NCBI RefSeq assembly: GCF_963678635.1
Contig: NC_087065.1
Span: forward strand, 61,902,754-61,966,753
Direction: 5' to 3'
Source: Symsagittifera roscoffensis
Taxonomy: Eukaryota; Xenacoelomorpha; Acoela; Convolutidae
DNA: 64,000 bases
Shown here: positions 26,201 to 41,200 of the stretch, piece by piece
How the letters are laid out: every line of letters starts with the position of its first letter
How positions within the stretch are numbered: the stretch's first letter is position 1
Made by a program: the position numbers and the translations under genes
The notes under the pieces: model-generated
Told to the model about the DNA's origin: nothing
Seen by the model: only the letters and a program-made list of their open reading frames with translations
Database searches by the model: none

Positions 26201-29200
26201 GCCAGGTTCAAATGCATGATGTGTCAGTTGTGTTTCAGTCGAGTGACGAGGAAAGTGAGTGTTCTCTTGATGCGCCCACAACGGCCTACCTTAGCGAAGA
26301 TGTAAGTTAATATACTAAAAAATATACGGAGCATATGTGGTTACCATTTGCGAGATGGTTCTCCATGTATAAAGTGAGACAAAAAAAATTGCTTTCTCCC
26401 ATGTATCAAGATAGGCTATAATTCTATTGGAACATATGTAGTTCCAGGCGATAATTCTATAGGAACATATGTAGTTCCCCATTGGGAGCAAGTAATTTTT
26501 GAGATCGTACCTCTTTGATTGCTTCCGGATAAACTGCCAGTAATTAAGGCAACATCATGAAGGGGAGTAGATTTTGGATATCAAGAAAGTGGGGAATGTA
26601 AATGCTCGGGTTTCTTTTTTTATCTGAAATTTTCAGAAGAATTTTTTTCTCTCGGGGGTCCATCTATGGACGTGCGCCTTCTCGCACCACTGTGTTGATC
26701 CAACACGACTTTAGTTAGACTGCTCGTTCTATGTAACGCGCTTTGTTTTTGCGTGGTGACTTACCCCGCACTACAAATTGGTGGCAGGACAATCTACTCT
26801 TTTCCAAACTACCCTATACTATTCTACCCTATGGCATTATATACCCTATACTAATCTGCGCTACATACCAATCCACACGCCGGATTGTGTCGATTTGCCG
26901 CATTACTAATGTAATCTTTCAAGGTGGTAATAAGAATCGAAATGATATCAGCACGTGTTATTTCATTTGAGTCCAAATTTTTAGACTCAAATTGAGTCTT
27001 TCACTTAAGCAAATTGTTCCAAAAATTTCAATTGCAGTGTTAGCCTCAAATTCTGAAATTTGTCTCATTTAACAGGTTACAATCCCACTTTTTCAATATA
27101 AAGTACAAAAATTAAACAAAAACTAAACTAACTCATTATGTCAATTTTATTTGGATTAACAATTACCAAAATTAGTCAGATTTCTTGGGGTCTAACCCAA
27201 CAAATGCGGAAATCGCCTGTTACTGATGACCATGAGTGTTCCAAGACACAGTAATCAAAGATATGGAACATTCACTGGAATTATTCGAGGTGGGCTCCCA
27301 TAAATGCAAAAGAACAGCAATATTAAGTTTTTTCTGGTCGTTTAGCTGCAAGGCTTCTCGTGCAAAAATTGAAACAGGAAATTTGATTAAGTACCAGCCA
27401 ATAACAGCTTTATAGCAAACTGCCTGCGATCTGTCTCCGAAGAAAAAGCCGTTCAGTTTGCTCTGCCTTGTCGGTCGGCGATTAACCTGGCCCTCAATCG
27501 ACTCAAGGTAAATGAGAGATCACAGTGCTTCCAAGTGTCGACAGAGTGTTTAAGATACCGAAACAACACGAAGATTTTTGCGTCTTCGATAGCAACATTG
27601 AAGATCTACTTTTTGCGTTAGTATCCAGAATCTAAGATTACATCAAGATGTTGGGCTGTGTGACAGAACCTTCAAAGTTTGCCCCATTCAGTTTCATCAA
27701 TTTTACACCGTCCACGTTAAACTGGCCTGATTTCCCCCTGCACTTATGCACTGTTGCCAAACAAAAGAGAGCACCACCTATACAAAAAGCTTTTAAGGGC
27801 TTATCAGTCCTCATCAAAAACACCAAGCCTCGCCACTTTCGATCTCGACGAGAACGAGAACTTTTTGATCTCGACGTTAACATCGTCCAAAAACTTTATG
27901 AGGTAGCATCATACTTCCAACGCACCTACATCAAAGGCGAAACCATTGAAAGGAAATTCTCGCAAGCCTGTTTTCGAGTAAACCTCTGGAAAGCTGCCAT
28001 CAATTTACACCTTATTGGAGCACATTAAATTGTATACTGCTCATCAAAAATTCAATTTATAGAACGGAAATGGGGAAACGCAACCCCTAGCCGCAAGAAA
28101 TACAGGGAACTGAATGAGAATATGAAAAGCATTTGCAAATTTTTTTTTAAATATTCTATTTAAGTATATTTGTTTTCTCTCGCGCTATAAAAGTCATTCC
28201 TAATTGTGCTTGTTTTATTGAGTTTTTTCTAAATTTTTCAAAAATTTATTTGATTTCCCAGAAAACATTCTTTTTTTTGAGATTGCCATGGTCATAGAGG
28301 GCTTTTATTTCGGGAAGTGATACAGGCCAATATCGAAATAAGATTTCCCTCTCCCTCAAACTGCCCCCAGTACCGCCTTTTCGGAACGTCCTACCGTCTA
28401 TAGTTTTTTCGGAATTTTTAAACAATTGACTTCGTTGTAAATTTTAAACCTAGCATATAAAAGCACATGCATTATCCATTAAATTAAATCTTCATGGCTT
28501 TTCTTGACGTTTGCTTGTTTAAAAAGTAGCCGCAAACTCATTTAGGGTAATTTGGTCTTAACATTTTTTGAGTGTATCGAATCAAATCAAAGGACTTACT
28601 TCTCCAAGCATTAAAGTCCGACGATCACTGAGCACGGGCCATTTTTGAGTTAAACAATTTAAAATGAAGCAACAAGTTTGTAAAGAAATGCAGAAAAAAG
28701 ATCAAGCAGATTATGGAAATAAGATGCTTTCAAATCGGAACTCTGGACCAATTTACAAGTATTCCGGCAGTCTCCGGAGCGAAAGAGTGATTTCTTTTGT
28801 TCAAAAGATTTAGAACCCATTGAATACATGCTCGCTCACAATTTTATGTCTGTGTGACCCTTATAGAATGAACGTTTGATCAACTATTAAATTGCTGATT
28901 TTGAAACCAGGTACAAATTCCTATGCTTTTGCATAAATTCATTAAAAAATAATAATAATAATAATAAACAAGACTGCTCGTATCAGGGCAAAGCCCTGAA
29001 TGTTCCAACTGCCCATTTATTGGTCTCGAATAGTTTTTGGTATATGAAATATTGACAAACATCAAATTTTAGGCTGATAATATCAATATCAAACTTAAAT
29101 TTTGAGTCGTTTATAGAATTAATGAGACAAATTAGCTTGCCTCAATTCAATTTGGATCAGTTATGAGTGCGGTTAATTTGCCACGCATAAAAAGTTCGCG

Positions 29201-32200
29201 CATTGATACAAATTTTCAAAGTATTATTCCAGCAGCAAAGCCGCAATTTAGTCTAGTGCAAGCATACTTGCTCAGCAATCCGCTGATTTCCAGATCGATG
29301 CCCATACGCTGTCAAATTTGCTAAAATAATGGGCCTGAATATAACAAAAATCACCCTGAAACGCACGTTTATGCATGTCTCAGGCCGGTCGTATATATTC
29401 TCGCTGTCTTCGAGAGTCGAAACAAAAAGTCAAAATTTGTCTTGAGAAAAAACCACTCGAGCACAAAAAGTCCGTCGCTTTTTTCGAAAATTGAAGAAAA
29501 AATGGAATTATTGAAACAGTTTAAAATTTCATGTGTGAAAATAATTACCCCACGCCACTTTTCTCCGCTGGAAGTAATTAAAGCCAGAGACGAATTAAAA
29601 GATTAATGAAACAGCTGGAAAGTCCAAAAAAATCTATGACTCAAAGACAACTCCCCTTGGTGTCTCAATCAGACGGTGTCTCAATTACTGGCAATTCATA
29701 CGGAAGAAATCAGTGCAGAACAAAATCAATAATTACCTGACTCCAATTGGGAACCACAAGTGCTCCGTCTTCATTTCTTCTATGATCTTTACGCCTCCGA
29801 CTTCGATTCTATCTGAGCAATTTTTCACATTTGAGAGCTTGTAGAGAATTGGAAGTATAGGCTCGATTCAGTGGTTTTATCAATCAGTTTTACGCTCAAA
29901 CATTGACGTATGAGTGATTTTTTTCTAATGTTTTCCATGTCTTATTAGTTTTCATTACAGGCTTGATATTAGTATGGGGTGAATTTTGATGGCCTGGTTG
30001 TATTGCAGGAGTCGCAGGCCAATGTCATTCTCAGTAAGACACGAAGATACCCTGGATTGCAGCTTCAAGCAGAGACCTCTGAGACTAGCCACATGCGCAT
30101 GCCACTGTTCAATGTAAGACATACAGTTCATCTTCTTGCCGTTTTTTTAATGAATCTCTTTCAAAAAGTTTCTGCAAGCGATTTCGCCGCGAATAGTTCT
30201 CAATAATTGAAGTGAAGTATATTTCAGGCTCAAGTTTACCTCGGAAGCTCAACATCAACACAATCTTCGTCAACAACGACATCTGAAGCAACTAGACAAG
30301 GACGACAAATCGCTAGAAAGACAACAAGGCGTGCTCATCCAGAGACTAATTCGGAATTATCACTGCCAGGAACTCTTGAGTCAGTTCAGCCGCAAGCATC
30401 AATTAGTGCATCAATCGTTCGCAGTGCAAATTCGATCGCAGTATCCACTGCAGCTTCAGTTTCAGGTGCACAAAGCTCAGACCTCAGTTCGTCAATTATG
30501 GCTAAAAAATTTAAATGTGCAAAATGTCATCGCGAGTATATCCACAAAGCCAGGCTGCTGAGGCATTATAAAGCTTCCCCATCTTGTAATGTTCTGAACC
30601 CAGCTTCGCAAATCCAGACACGAGATCCAGGGTACTTTGATACAAAACAGTGCCGATGGTGTGGAGCTGCGGATTTTTTCTTTGGAACTGTAGAAGAAAC
30701 CAGGAGACATTACAGGGAACAGCACCCTATTACGTGTATCGAATGCGCGCTGAGATGCTCCGATGAAAGAGACAGAGAAGTGCACGAAAGAGAACACCAT
30801 GGAATTTCGTACAGCTTGGAAGACGGCGAAGATGAGGAGCAGGAGCTTCCGGCTGTCGAAAGCCGACTGGCAGCTACTGAAGCTCCCGTGAGGCCTCTTT
30901 CCCAATCACCGTCTCTCAATTTACCCTCTGCCATGGACGCTTTGATAGAATCTACATCCGTTACAGGCGAAAATTTAAGTGATCAGCATTCTTTGGTCGT
31001 ATCATTTCGACTTTATGAGACAATACCGATCAAGCCTCGCATCAGTGTGAAGAAAGCTTACTTCTCAGAAAACAAACTGCCGACGTTTTTCAAGCCACCC
31101 ACTAAGCTTGAAACGAATTCGAGTAGTTTGATCGCAGAAAATTGCTGCGTGTCGGAATCTACAGACGGTTTAATTAAAGGATATGGTTTAATTTCAACCA
31201 TGGAGACAATTCAGCAGAAAAGTACTCTTTTTAGAGCATCAGCGGAGGAAAAGCAAGTGCTCAATTTGCCCACCGCTGTCGCTCTTGATGAGCTATATTA
31301 TGAACAGGTTGAAGAAATAACTGCAGTGGAGAACAAGCCAAAGTTTGTGAACGTGGCAAAAGCGAGAACCCTTCGGCCAATGACAGAGCGAGTCAGACTC
31401 AAATTGATCAAGTTTGAGAGTCCCACAGTGGAAGACACGGTCGAAACGCCAGAACTTGAAATAGCAGAAGAAATGCCAAACCCTTACCCACACTCAGCAA
31501 ATTGCATTGTAGAAGTTGTTGAGCGCAGTGAGCTGGCCCGTGCGAGTTTGTCTGCGCCTGTTGAAGTTAAGAGGAATGCAAAGAAAACAAAGCTAAACGT
31601 CGCTGCGTTAAAGTTGATCAAACTGAAAAAGTCCGAAAGTGGAAGGGTGTCCAATAATTCTTCATCAGTTAGTGAAGTGTCAACTGCACCACAGAAGGAG
31701 GTATCAGTCGTAGATGTAGTTCTGAAACAGGACAAAGTTGAACGGACAGTTGAGAGTCAGAAGGCTGTTGCTTCTAAAAGTGAGAAAGCCAGTGATGCCT
31801 CGTCGGTGGAATTAGTGAAAATGCGGGCCCGCAAAACAGTTCGTTCTAGCAAACGAAGAAAAGAAGGTGAAAGTTACTGCAGTGCAGTTTCAGATGCTTC
31901 CGCCGCATCTGATGATTCTGACGAAATTGCAGCAAAGAGAAAGAAAGTGAAAACTTCAAGTGATACTACTGCGGCTTCAGAAGCACTGTCAGAGAAACTG
32001 AGCACAGAAAAGACTTTGCCCGGTAGCGAAATTAATCCAGTTTCGACCGGAGCTCAGAATCAAAATATAAAGGTCGATAAACCTTATAATGGAGCTGCAA
32101 AGCTTCATAATCTATCAAATTCTGAGAAACAGATATCTAGCTCTGCTTTGTTACCTAAACCATCAGTTGTGCTTAGTTCATCCGCTAGTTCAACAAAGGC

Positions 32201-35200
32201 AACTAAGTCACCGGAACAACTTAAAACTGTTCCAGACAGTACAGCTGTCTGTCTGCCAGTTCAGAGACCAGCTTTTTTTGTCGCAGTAACAGCAAGTTCT
32301 TCTGAAAAATTGTCCGCTGCAATTCTGAGCAAACCGAGTCTCGCGATTCCCAAGAAATCGTCAGTTGCTGTTCTCGGCAAACCGAGTCACGCGATGCCCG
32401 AGAAATCGGCCACTGCGTTTCCCGAGAAAACGATCGCTGAAATTCCCCAGAAACCAAGTACTGTAATTTCTAAGAAATCAAACGCCCCAATTCCTGAGAA
32501 AGTCACTGCTACGATTTGGTCTGAGAAAATGAAAACTTTGGTTTCAAGTCCCAAGGTCATACCACTCGTCTCCAAAGAGGTCGCAAGATGTTCTAAAACA
32601 CCATTAGCAATATCAACGGCAGATATGGACGCGGGAAAGGACGTTCCCCTTATGGCGACAGACGTTCAAGAATCGATGTCATGTGTACCATTGTCAAATT
32701 CGTTTTCATTCGAGCCGCGGAAACGGGTGCAACATACTCGGAAAGAGCTGGCGGATTCACAATCACTCGGCCCATCAAACTCTTTTTCCAATAAGAGCCC
32801 TGAAGTAGTGCCATACTTTTTCTTGAGTAACGCTGCCACAAAAAGACCAGCACATGTGGCTCTCAATGATTCTGCGATGTCAAGATCGCCTCCTAAAGTT
32901 GCCAAACCTGCATTGCCGACTTCAAACAAGGGGACCGACAGAGAGAGCCGTACTAAAGCTTATGAAAGATCTCCTGAAAAGACGACAAGTACGGTGATAT
33001 TACCATCAATGAAACAAACAGAGTGCTATTCTTTACCTCAACGAATAGACGGCAGGAACAGAAAGCAATCAGAGGCAATAAATAACCCAAGGAGCTCTAA
33101 CATTTCTGGATATGGAAGTCATCGAAAGCATACCGAAAAACGATCTAACGAGTCGAATTCAAGATGTGCTTTTATGAGCTCTGAAAAGCTATCAAAAGAA
33201 GTAAAATCAAGCGGTGTTCCAACGAGTTCAGAAAATAGATCTAAGCATTCAAAATCAACCGGTGCTCAAACGAATTCAGAAAATCGAAACAGGGATTCAA
33301 AATCAGGCACGACAGTTTGTAAGTTAATTTCACGCGTATCTCATTAGGTTTTCTCGAAGCTAATTGCGAAAAAAAGTTAGAATCTGGTTCGGAATTTGAT
33401 CATTCACCAAAAATAAGAAACAAAAGATCAAAAGAAAAGAACACACATGTTGAAGTCAGTTTTCTTCAGCTAAAGTCTCGCTCAATTTTGTCGTTAGATG
33501 ATTTTGCTATTTGAAGTTCGCTGTCCAGTTCTGTTTTCCAAGTGGAGCTTTTATGTGCTCCACTATAACTCAAAATCGAAATAGCCCGAAAATTCACTCC
33601 CTTTTTTATTGGACTGCCTTTTCAGCCCCATCATCTTACGAGGAAGCAGGTATGAGTTTGAATAATATATAAACAAATTGCATCGGTAGCCTCGAGGAGG
33701 CAGTTTATTGCACGCTCATCATTCATTTTTGCTGGATGATAAGTTAATACATACACATTGTTTCACCGAAATGCATAAAAGCTGCGTCAAAAACTCATGA
33801 TTTTGTTCATTCAACCGAATTGCTTTGTCATTGTCTAGTCCTAGTGCTGTTTCTACTCAGTTTGTAAATGTCATGCGATTTCGGCACTTATTGAAAAAAC
33901 TATCAAGAATAACTAACTGCTGCTGGCAACCTGATTGGAACGTCTTTTATGTTCAGCTTCTAGCTTTTGTTTTGTTTTATCTTTTCATATAGGAGTTATG
34001 CTTTAGAATAATATTGGTACTGCCGTACCAAATTAACATTCTCCCCCTCAAAAAATCCATCTAGGATGGAGGATGCTAACATGGCTTTGAGTTGAATTTT
34101 TAGAACTGCGCATTTAACACGCAGCGCTTTAGCAAATTTAATCCAAAAATAAACACGGGGGTGGAGGATTTTAACTTTGGCCTATCTGGGAAGGGAACTT
34201 TATTTGACTTCATCCATACCCCCAATCATGGTACATTTACTAAACCTTGAATGCAGATTGAAAACTGATCAGTTTATGTGGTCACATAACGTTAATGACT
34301 GATTGGAGTAAAGTTGATCTCAATATTAACCTAGCAAAATTAGTGTTTCTACACAATTATTGAGAATAAGAAATTCAAGAGTAATTATGATGACTAAGAC
34401 TTCAAATTAGACCAAGGAGTTGCACGAACCTATCCGGTCGAGAGTAGAAAACTTGATGAACAGATGTTGTATAGACAGAAAGTACTCTACTTGAGTTAGC
34501 ACTCGCAAACTGGTCTCACTACTCTGACTGTTTAGGGGGTCAACTTAGTCAGCCGTACAAGGAAGCAGGCACTAAGTTCCGACGACTTTGGAAGGTATCT
34601 GTTCCGACTGCAAGTAAGAATATCCCCGATATATACAGCATAAAATGGACCAGATTGAACCGAGATTGCATAGACATTATCTTTTTCGGGTGATCTGATT
34701 GATTGAGACAGCATCTTTCGAGTATTCTTCTAAATGATTTTTTTAAGTTGAAAACTTTATTTAAAAGTAATCATATCCAGAAAAGAAGATGTAAACATCA
34801 ATGTAGTCCAAAAAAAACGAGGTTTGAGCATCGGAGGTCCAAAATTACTTCCTGCTTTGAAAAGAGTTTAAGTTCATGTTAAGAATCAGTTCTGTTTTCA
34901 TCGCGGGATTAATAATTGTAGTGATATGTACTTCAGGGACGCCAGGATCCAGGAGATACTATGAAAAGTTAGCATCAACAGATCCAACTGCTATTTGCAA
35001 ACATCTTCCCTGTAAGTGCTGAGATTCAAACTGAACTGCTAAATCTATATTTTGGGTTGGGTATTTCGACAGTCTCTCGCAAAATGCATCGAAAAAAACT
35101 AATAATGTAAATGTACAGCTCTACAATGTTCTAAGTTGATCTACTAATTACTTACAAAATTGTGTGTTGTTAACTAAGTTATAGTATGTTAAAATTAAGT

Positions 35201-38200
35201 AATTTGTAATATTTTCTGTAGCATTAACTGCCATAATGTGTATCTGGGTTTATGCTGGCTTATCAGATTAAAATTTAAAAACCTGGAACAGTTACCATGT
35301 TTACCGATCGAACGTTTTGCTTTTACAGACTCGAAACCATGCAAAAGAAAAGAGCTCTTTCGATCGGGGTCTCCGGAGGAACCCGCAGAAGAAGTTTCCA
35401 AGCTGGCGACTTCCGTCGCTGCCAACATTTCGGATCCTTTGTTGGAACAGGTTTCGTACATATTAAACCAGATGCCGATATCCGAAACAATTTCCTCCAA
35501 TCAGCAAGCATCTCTTGAGCCAAAGCAGATACCTCTGGAACCCATCTTAAAGAGTCAGTACTTTTTCAAAAAAAAATCAAGTATAATGGTTATCTATGTC
35601 TAGCTCTATGTACGGATAGCGTTAGATAATTTCGCGAAGTCAAATTGGTTGCTATGAAATTTGATTTTTTCCACAGAACAGGAAAAATTTTCCGATTATT
35701 CATGGCTTTTTTTGTTTTGTTCTTTGAGGAGCGATGATTTTGCGCTTAATCTTGAACTTGTCGAAAACGTTTTCAATTGTTCAAATGATTTATTGTTTTT
35801 TTAAATATCCAATTATGAGCGTTGCTTTTTTAATAATATGCTTTTTTAAGAGGCAATCAACGTAATGAAGTTTCTTTTATAGGTCTTGAAATGAAGTTTC
35901 TTATATAGTTCTTGATGATTTTTTTTTGAATATATTTTTTTCAGGAAAAATTTGTTAGTTTAAGTACGCTGAAATTTGATTTTCTGCTCAACTTTGAATT
36001 GTTCATTTCCTTTGTTAAAGGCAAACGCTAATAACGAACAGCAAACTTGTAAAGGTCACGATAAACGTGATTGAATTTTAGGTTCGAAAGTGGGTTTTAT
36101 TTTTCAGATTTCCCAGCGGAATAAACAAATTCACCGATTTATTTCTTTTTCAAATTGAGTTAATTTTATCAAAAAAGTGTCAAGAACAAATGTTTCTTCA
36201 AATTCAAAAAGTTTTATGGGCATGTTTTTTTTCTATGAAATTCGAAAGATGAAAAACATGGCTTTTGTTGTTTCCCTGCGTTAATTAACTTTCTCTCTTT
36301 GCTTTGTTCAAATTTCCATGGAAATAATTTGAAGAGGCGATGGACGTAGTTCAGACTCTTATATAGGTCGTGAAGTTTTTTTTAAGGAAAAGTCTCAAAA
36401 TTTGTTCAGGTTCAAATTGACGTTTTGAAGTTCGAGTTATGGTTATTTTTCAAGTTCCATTAATCTCATTTGTTCAAAGAAAGGCAAACTCCACTATTGA
36501 ACAGCAAAAGTATAAAAGTCACGAAAAACATGATCGATTTCTACTTGAGAAAATGGGATTTTTTTCAGGTTTTCTAACAAAGTAGAGATTTATCTATCGA
36601 CCCAGTTTTCTCCAATTGGGCTGATTTTATTGAAAAAATCTCCATCATAAATAAGTCTAGAATTTCAAATAGATATTGTTGTTGAGATATTAAAAAAAAG
36701 AACAAGACAGTTTTTTTTCTGCTTACTTTCGTCTTTTGACTCTTTTTCCACCCGTCTACTGGAAATGTTTGGTTTTCTTGATCTCCTAGATTAACTTATT
36801 TTCATGTGCTGAAGGTAGTTCAAACAATGTTCTTGAAAAGGAAAAATGCGAAATGACGAAACTTGACTTTTTTTTTTAACTTAAGTGTATTAGAAACCTT
36901 TTTGGAGTAATGAATATACACTAGTATCCCTATATATACAAAATTTTTAATCTTGAAAAGTTTTTGGATTCTTAAAGCTTATAGGATTTAAATTTGATTT
37001 GAAGTTCGAAAATTAATTTGGTTTCAATAATATCAGTTGTTTTTTTGCACTTATTGTTTTTTATTTGATGCTCAGAGTTGTGGTTATTTAATTGATAGGT
37101 TAATCAAAAAGTCTTTTTCAAACAAAAAAAGAGTTTGTTTGTATATCTTTTTTTTTGAATTTTATGATCTTTCTTCTGTATATATGAAAAAATGATAAGA
37201 GTTTTTTGAATTAATTTTAGAATAAAACTTTCCAGTTGTAAAAATACGTTTTTCGCTGCACCTATCATGTATTTCAAGTGAAAACGTGGTAATTGAGCCC
37301 CAATTTTGAATTAAGCCACACCATTGAGCCTTTTTTTTCGTTTTACAAATAGCTTTGAATAATAACACTGTCGAATAAAACATTTTTGCTTGATCACTCG
37401 ATGTACTCGATTTAAGTAATGGGCGAAACGTTTTTCAGCTCGTATTTGCTTAGAATTTTATAAAAACAATTTCAATTGAGTGCGTTTGCATTGAAAAAAA
37501 AACTAAAAACAACTTGAAAAGTGCAAATCAAAACGTAAAATTAGCAAAAATTTCAAAAAGTGATTTTTGAATTTTTTCAATTAAAGTTTATTTTGTTGGA
37601 TTAAGGTTTTAAAAGCTTTAAACGTCCTATTTTACTAGTTTTCGTACAGTCATTTTAACTTGCACAAAATTGGACTAGAAATTGAAATGTTCAAGACATT
37701 TCCTGTCACTGAGCAGTGTTTCAAAAATTTAACGTTCGAAACTCAACTTAAAGGGCTTCAATCTGATTTATTGCTCGAACCGTTTTGATGGCTTTTTATG
37801 GCACCTAGATTTTTTTGAGAAAATTAGAAAAGCTAAATCTTACCTGGAGACAGAGTTTGGCCTCAGCTCGAAACCCTAGCGTAAAGAAAAAAATTTTGAT
37901 AAACCTGATTAAACATTTATAAAATGACGTTCTTTTAAAAATTCATTTTGTTTTCTCTTTTTTTTTCGTTTGTGCTCAGTCTGATTTTTGAAGTCCTAGT
38001 TCAAATCACAATTGTTCGATAATTAAACTGCAAATACAATTTTCAATAAAAAAATGCACTTTTCCATCATCAATGAAGCTGGGCTTCGTTTCAAAAATAG
38101 AGTTTTTCAAGTTGTAAGGTAAAAGTGTAATCTAATAGTGTTCATCATATAACTTCTTAAAATTATTAGAAGTTTTTGATGTAGTTTTTTGAAGGTTCTT

Positions 38201-41200
38201 CATACATAAAATGTTTCATCTTAATTTATGCAGCCATTTTTGTCAAGTTTCTATTAGTGACCTTTATTCGTTCATATTAGTTGGTGTCCAATTTAACCAA
38301 AAATTTTAACCGAATTAGCGGGTACAGTGATATGTACAAATCGTATCCTGATGGTCGAACAAATGTTTTTTATTATTCTGCTCGCTAGTTCTATTGAAAG
38401 ATGTCAAATTTTCTATTATAATTTTTTATTTAACAAATTGAACTCAAGTCAACAACTAAGGTATGGCCTATCAGTTTTTAAATTGCAGTTTTTTTCAATT
38501 TTTGTGTTAAGAACCGGCTCCTGAGAAGAAGTCCGACTCGATAGATGCCAAACGTTTTAGGATCAAATCAGCGATCAAAGTATGACCTATAAGGATTTGA
38601 AGTGATAATTTTTCACTCATTGGTGTTTTGAATCCGCTTTAATGGGTCAAGTCTAAAATTTTTAAAGAACCAAACTGTGCTATTTTTGCGCTCTTTTGGT
38701 TTCGATCTAGTTTTGGGGAATCAGAGCTGGCAAAGAAAACAATTTTTTTTTTAAATGTTGATTTGACGACTCTTTGACTGCTTCCACTCAAAAGCGGGAT
38801 GCAAACGCAGGCATAATTAATTCATCAATATTAGTGAACATTTTAAGTTCTAAACGCATCCCACTTATTTCGCAGATGTTTGTTGAGGTAAATTCTGTTC
38901 GATGATTGCCTTCTACAACCTTTCACCATTAAGTTTTAAGTTAGTTGTATGGTTGCTAGAAATTTTGAATCCCGGATCTCTAACCAATTCTCTGTTGAAA
39001 CCATTAAATGGATTTAATCAGCATCACGGTTTTGTGGTGTAGATGTGCCTCAATTTGGATAGCTCCTCTTGGATATGACGCATTTTTGTTCACGTTGTAT
39101 AGCTCCCCTGTCTTATCGTGTTCATCTAAGTTTTCATAGATTCAATATCCAGATTAACGCTCTGCCTTGTCCTGTCCCGTCCAAAGAAAGTGACAATCAT
39201 TCATATTCCCTTTCGATTTAACCGTAGTGGTGATTGAGCCGGTCGCAAATGCAGAAAACTGACATAGCCTTGATCTGATAATAAATAAAATGATAGTAAT
39301 CGAAACATGCCTGAAGAACTGCCAATTCAAAATACTCTGTTTTTGTTTGATGGGAAACTATCAAAAAATCCAATTAATTATCAATTAAGTTTATATAACT
39401 AGTTTCCAGCCATCTACTTGTTCGATTTACGATAAAAATTTATCTTTCGTTCTTTCAGGTATTGCTTGCTTTCGGCAGCTATCAATTTTATGCTTTTGGT
39501 GTAGGATTTGAATACTATGTTTTTTTTAGCAAAGCAAGTTCTATTTATCGGATAGAACTTAAAGATACTATTTATACTGCTATTTGCTATTTTGGCTGGC
39601 TTGCTGTTTCAGGTATACGAACAAAGCCTAATTCTTCCTTCCCTTGCACCTCGGAATTACCAACTAAACAACAGTCAAAAACCACAGTGATACCTTTGGT
39701 ACGGACTCAATTAGCTGAGGCGAGTGACTGTAGCTCGAACGCAGTCTCAGCAGAAGTCTGTGAGGCTCCTTCGTCATCGGCATGTTCCTCCTCAGTTTCT
39801 AGAGTTCCATCAGTTCCTTTGACAAATCAAAAGGCTCTCTCATCGCCGGCAGTTCCTCCAACAACTCATAGGTTTTCGTCATTATCGACAGATACTGACG
39901 AAGATGAGCCGCCGCCGTTGAAACCCGTTAAACCCTTTGAGACCCATAACTGCCACAATGCCAACATATCTGCAAGGTAAGTTGGAGATCAGTTCAGCGA
40001 AGTTTAACGACGAGTAGTAAACATCCATTTATAGTTTTTTGTTCCGAGCATTGAAAATGGGGGGGGGGGGGGGGGGGGTGCTTTATATTCGGGTGTTTTA
40101 GTTTTTTCTTTTCCCCACAAGGTTAGGTACGACAAATAATCATCGGAAAGGGTCTCAAAAAATTGCGTCGAAATAATTTGTTTGAAGTTTCAGTCTATTT
40201 TCGAGCGATTGAATATTATTTAATAACATTGTGTTACTCCAGGAAACTTAGTTTTGGCATTAAAGTTTTAGGCGTTCGTTGAGTTCTCCCATCTCTTCAA
40301 ACCAAGAACAAACATCGATATTAATTTGAGGAATGAAAAACCTTTTATTAATTTTTTTTATGAATATGGTCGGAACATTCTATGCAACTTGCACAGCAAC
40401 CGGCTATCCTTGAGTAGGTTGCGTTCAGTCGCTTACCTTTGAGTAGCAAATCTATTCAACTAATGAATTGGTTAAATGTCACTTATTGAAGTGAAGTCAC
40501 GTATTTAGGTCGCGTGATTTTTTTTAAGTAGTATCAAAAATTGTTCACGCTCAAGTTGGAATTTTTGGAGTTTGATTTTTTTTTCTGTTTGAGTCCACTT
40601 CAATATAATTTGCTGAGTGGAGGGTAAATTATTTGCAACACCGACGCGCGCGTAGCGCTCCTAATGCCTCGAGGGGGAGAATTGTTTTGATCTTTAGTAT
40701 GCTAAGCGAAACAAATGTATGCTAAGAGGTTAAAAATAGGGAAGAAACGTGCGGGTGACGAAATGTACGAAAAATTAATAGCAGAACCTGTAAGAGGCTA
40801 AACGTGCCACACTCGTGACAAAACATCAGAGTGTTTAAAAAGTGGATTTTAGTTTTAAGAATTTCAAGCGGAACAAAATGCTCTTCGATCCAGTTTTATC
40901 AAAAAATGTTTATAAAATTCAAAAAGCTTGAAGGTGATATATAATGTTTTCATAAAATTCGAGAGGTGAAAATTTTTCAAAATAAAGTCCGTCGTTTTTC
41001 TGTTTCATCGAGCTTAAGCAATTTTCCAACTGTCAGTTGGCTATCTCCTTGTTTCCGGCTTCCGAAGAAATTTACCTAATATTTGTGCTCAGCGTGGGTT
41101 TTTCTTTGACAAATTTACAAGCCATTTTTACAAAAGTTTTTTCAGACAAGTTTACCAGTCACTTTGATGAATTTATTTATTTTCTAAAAGATATCAATAT

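Noticed and set aside
30498-30500. ATG of the long 949-codon ORF as the true start of the zinc-finger protein
   Set aside because: The frame is open for 90 codons upstream to a good acceptor at 30,227, with coding-like Ser/Thr/Gln-rich sequence, so this ATG is probably internal. A shorter isoform starting here remains possible.
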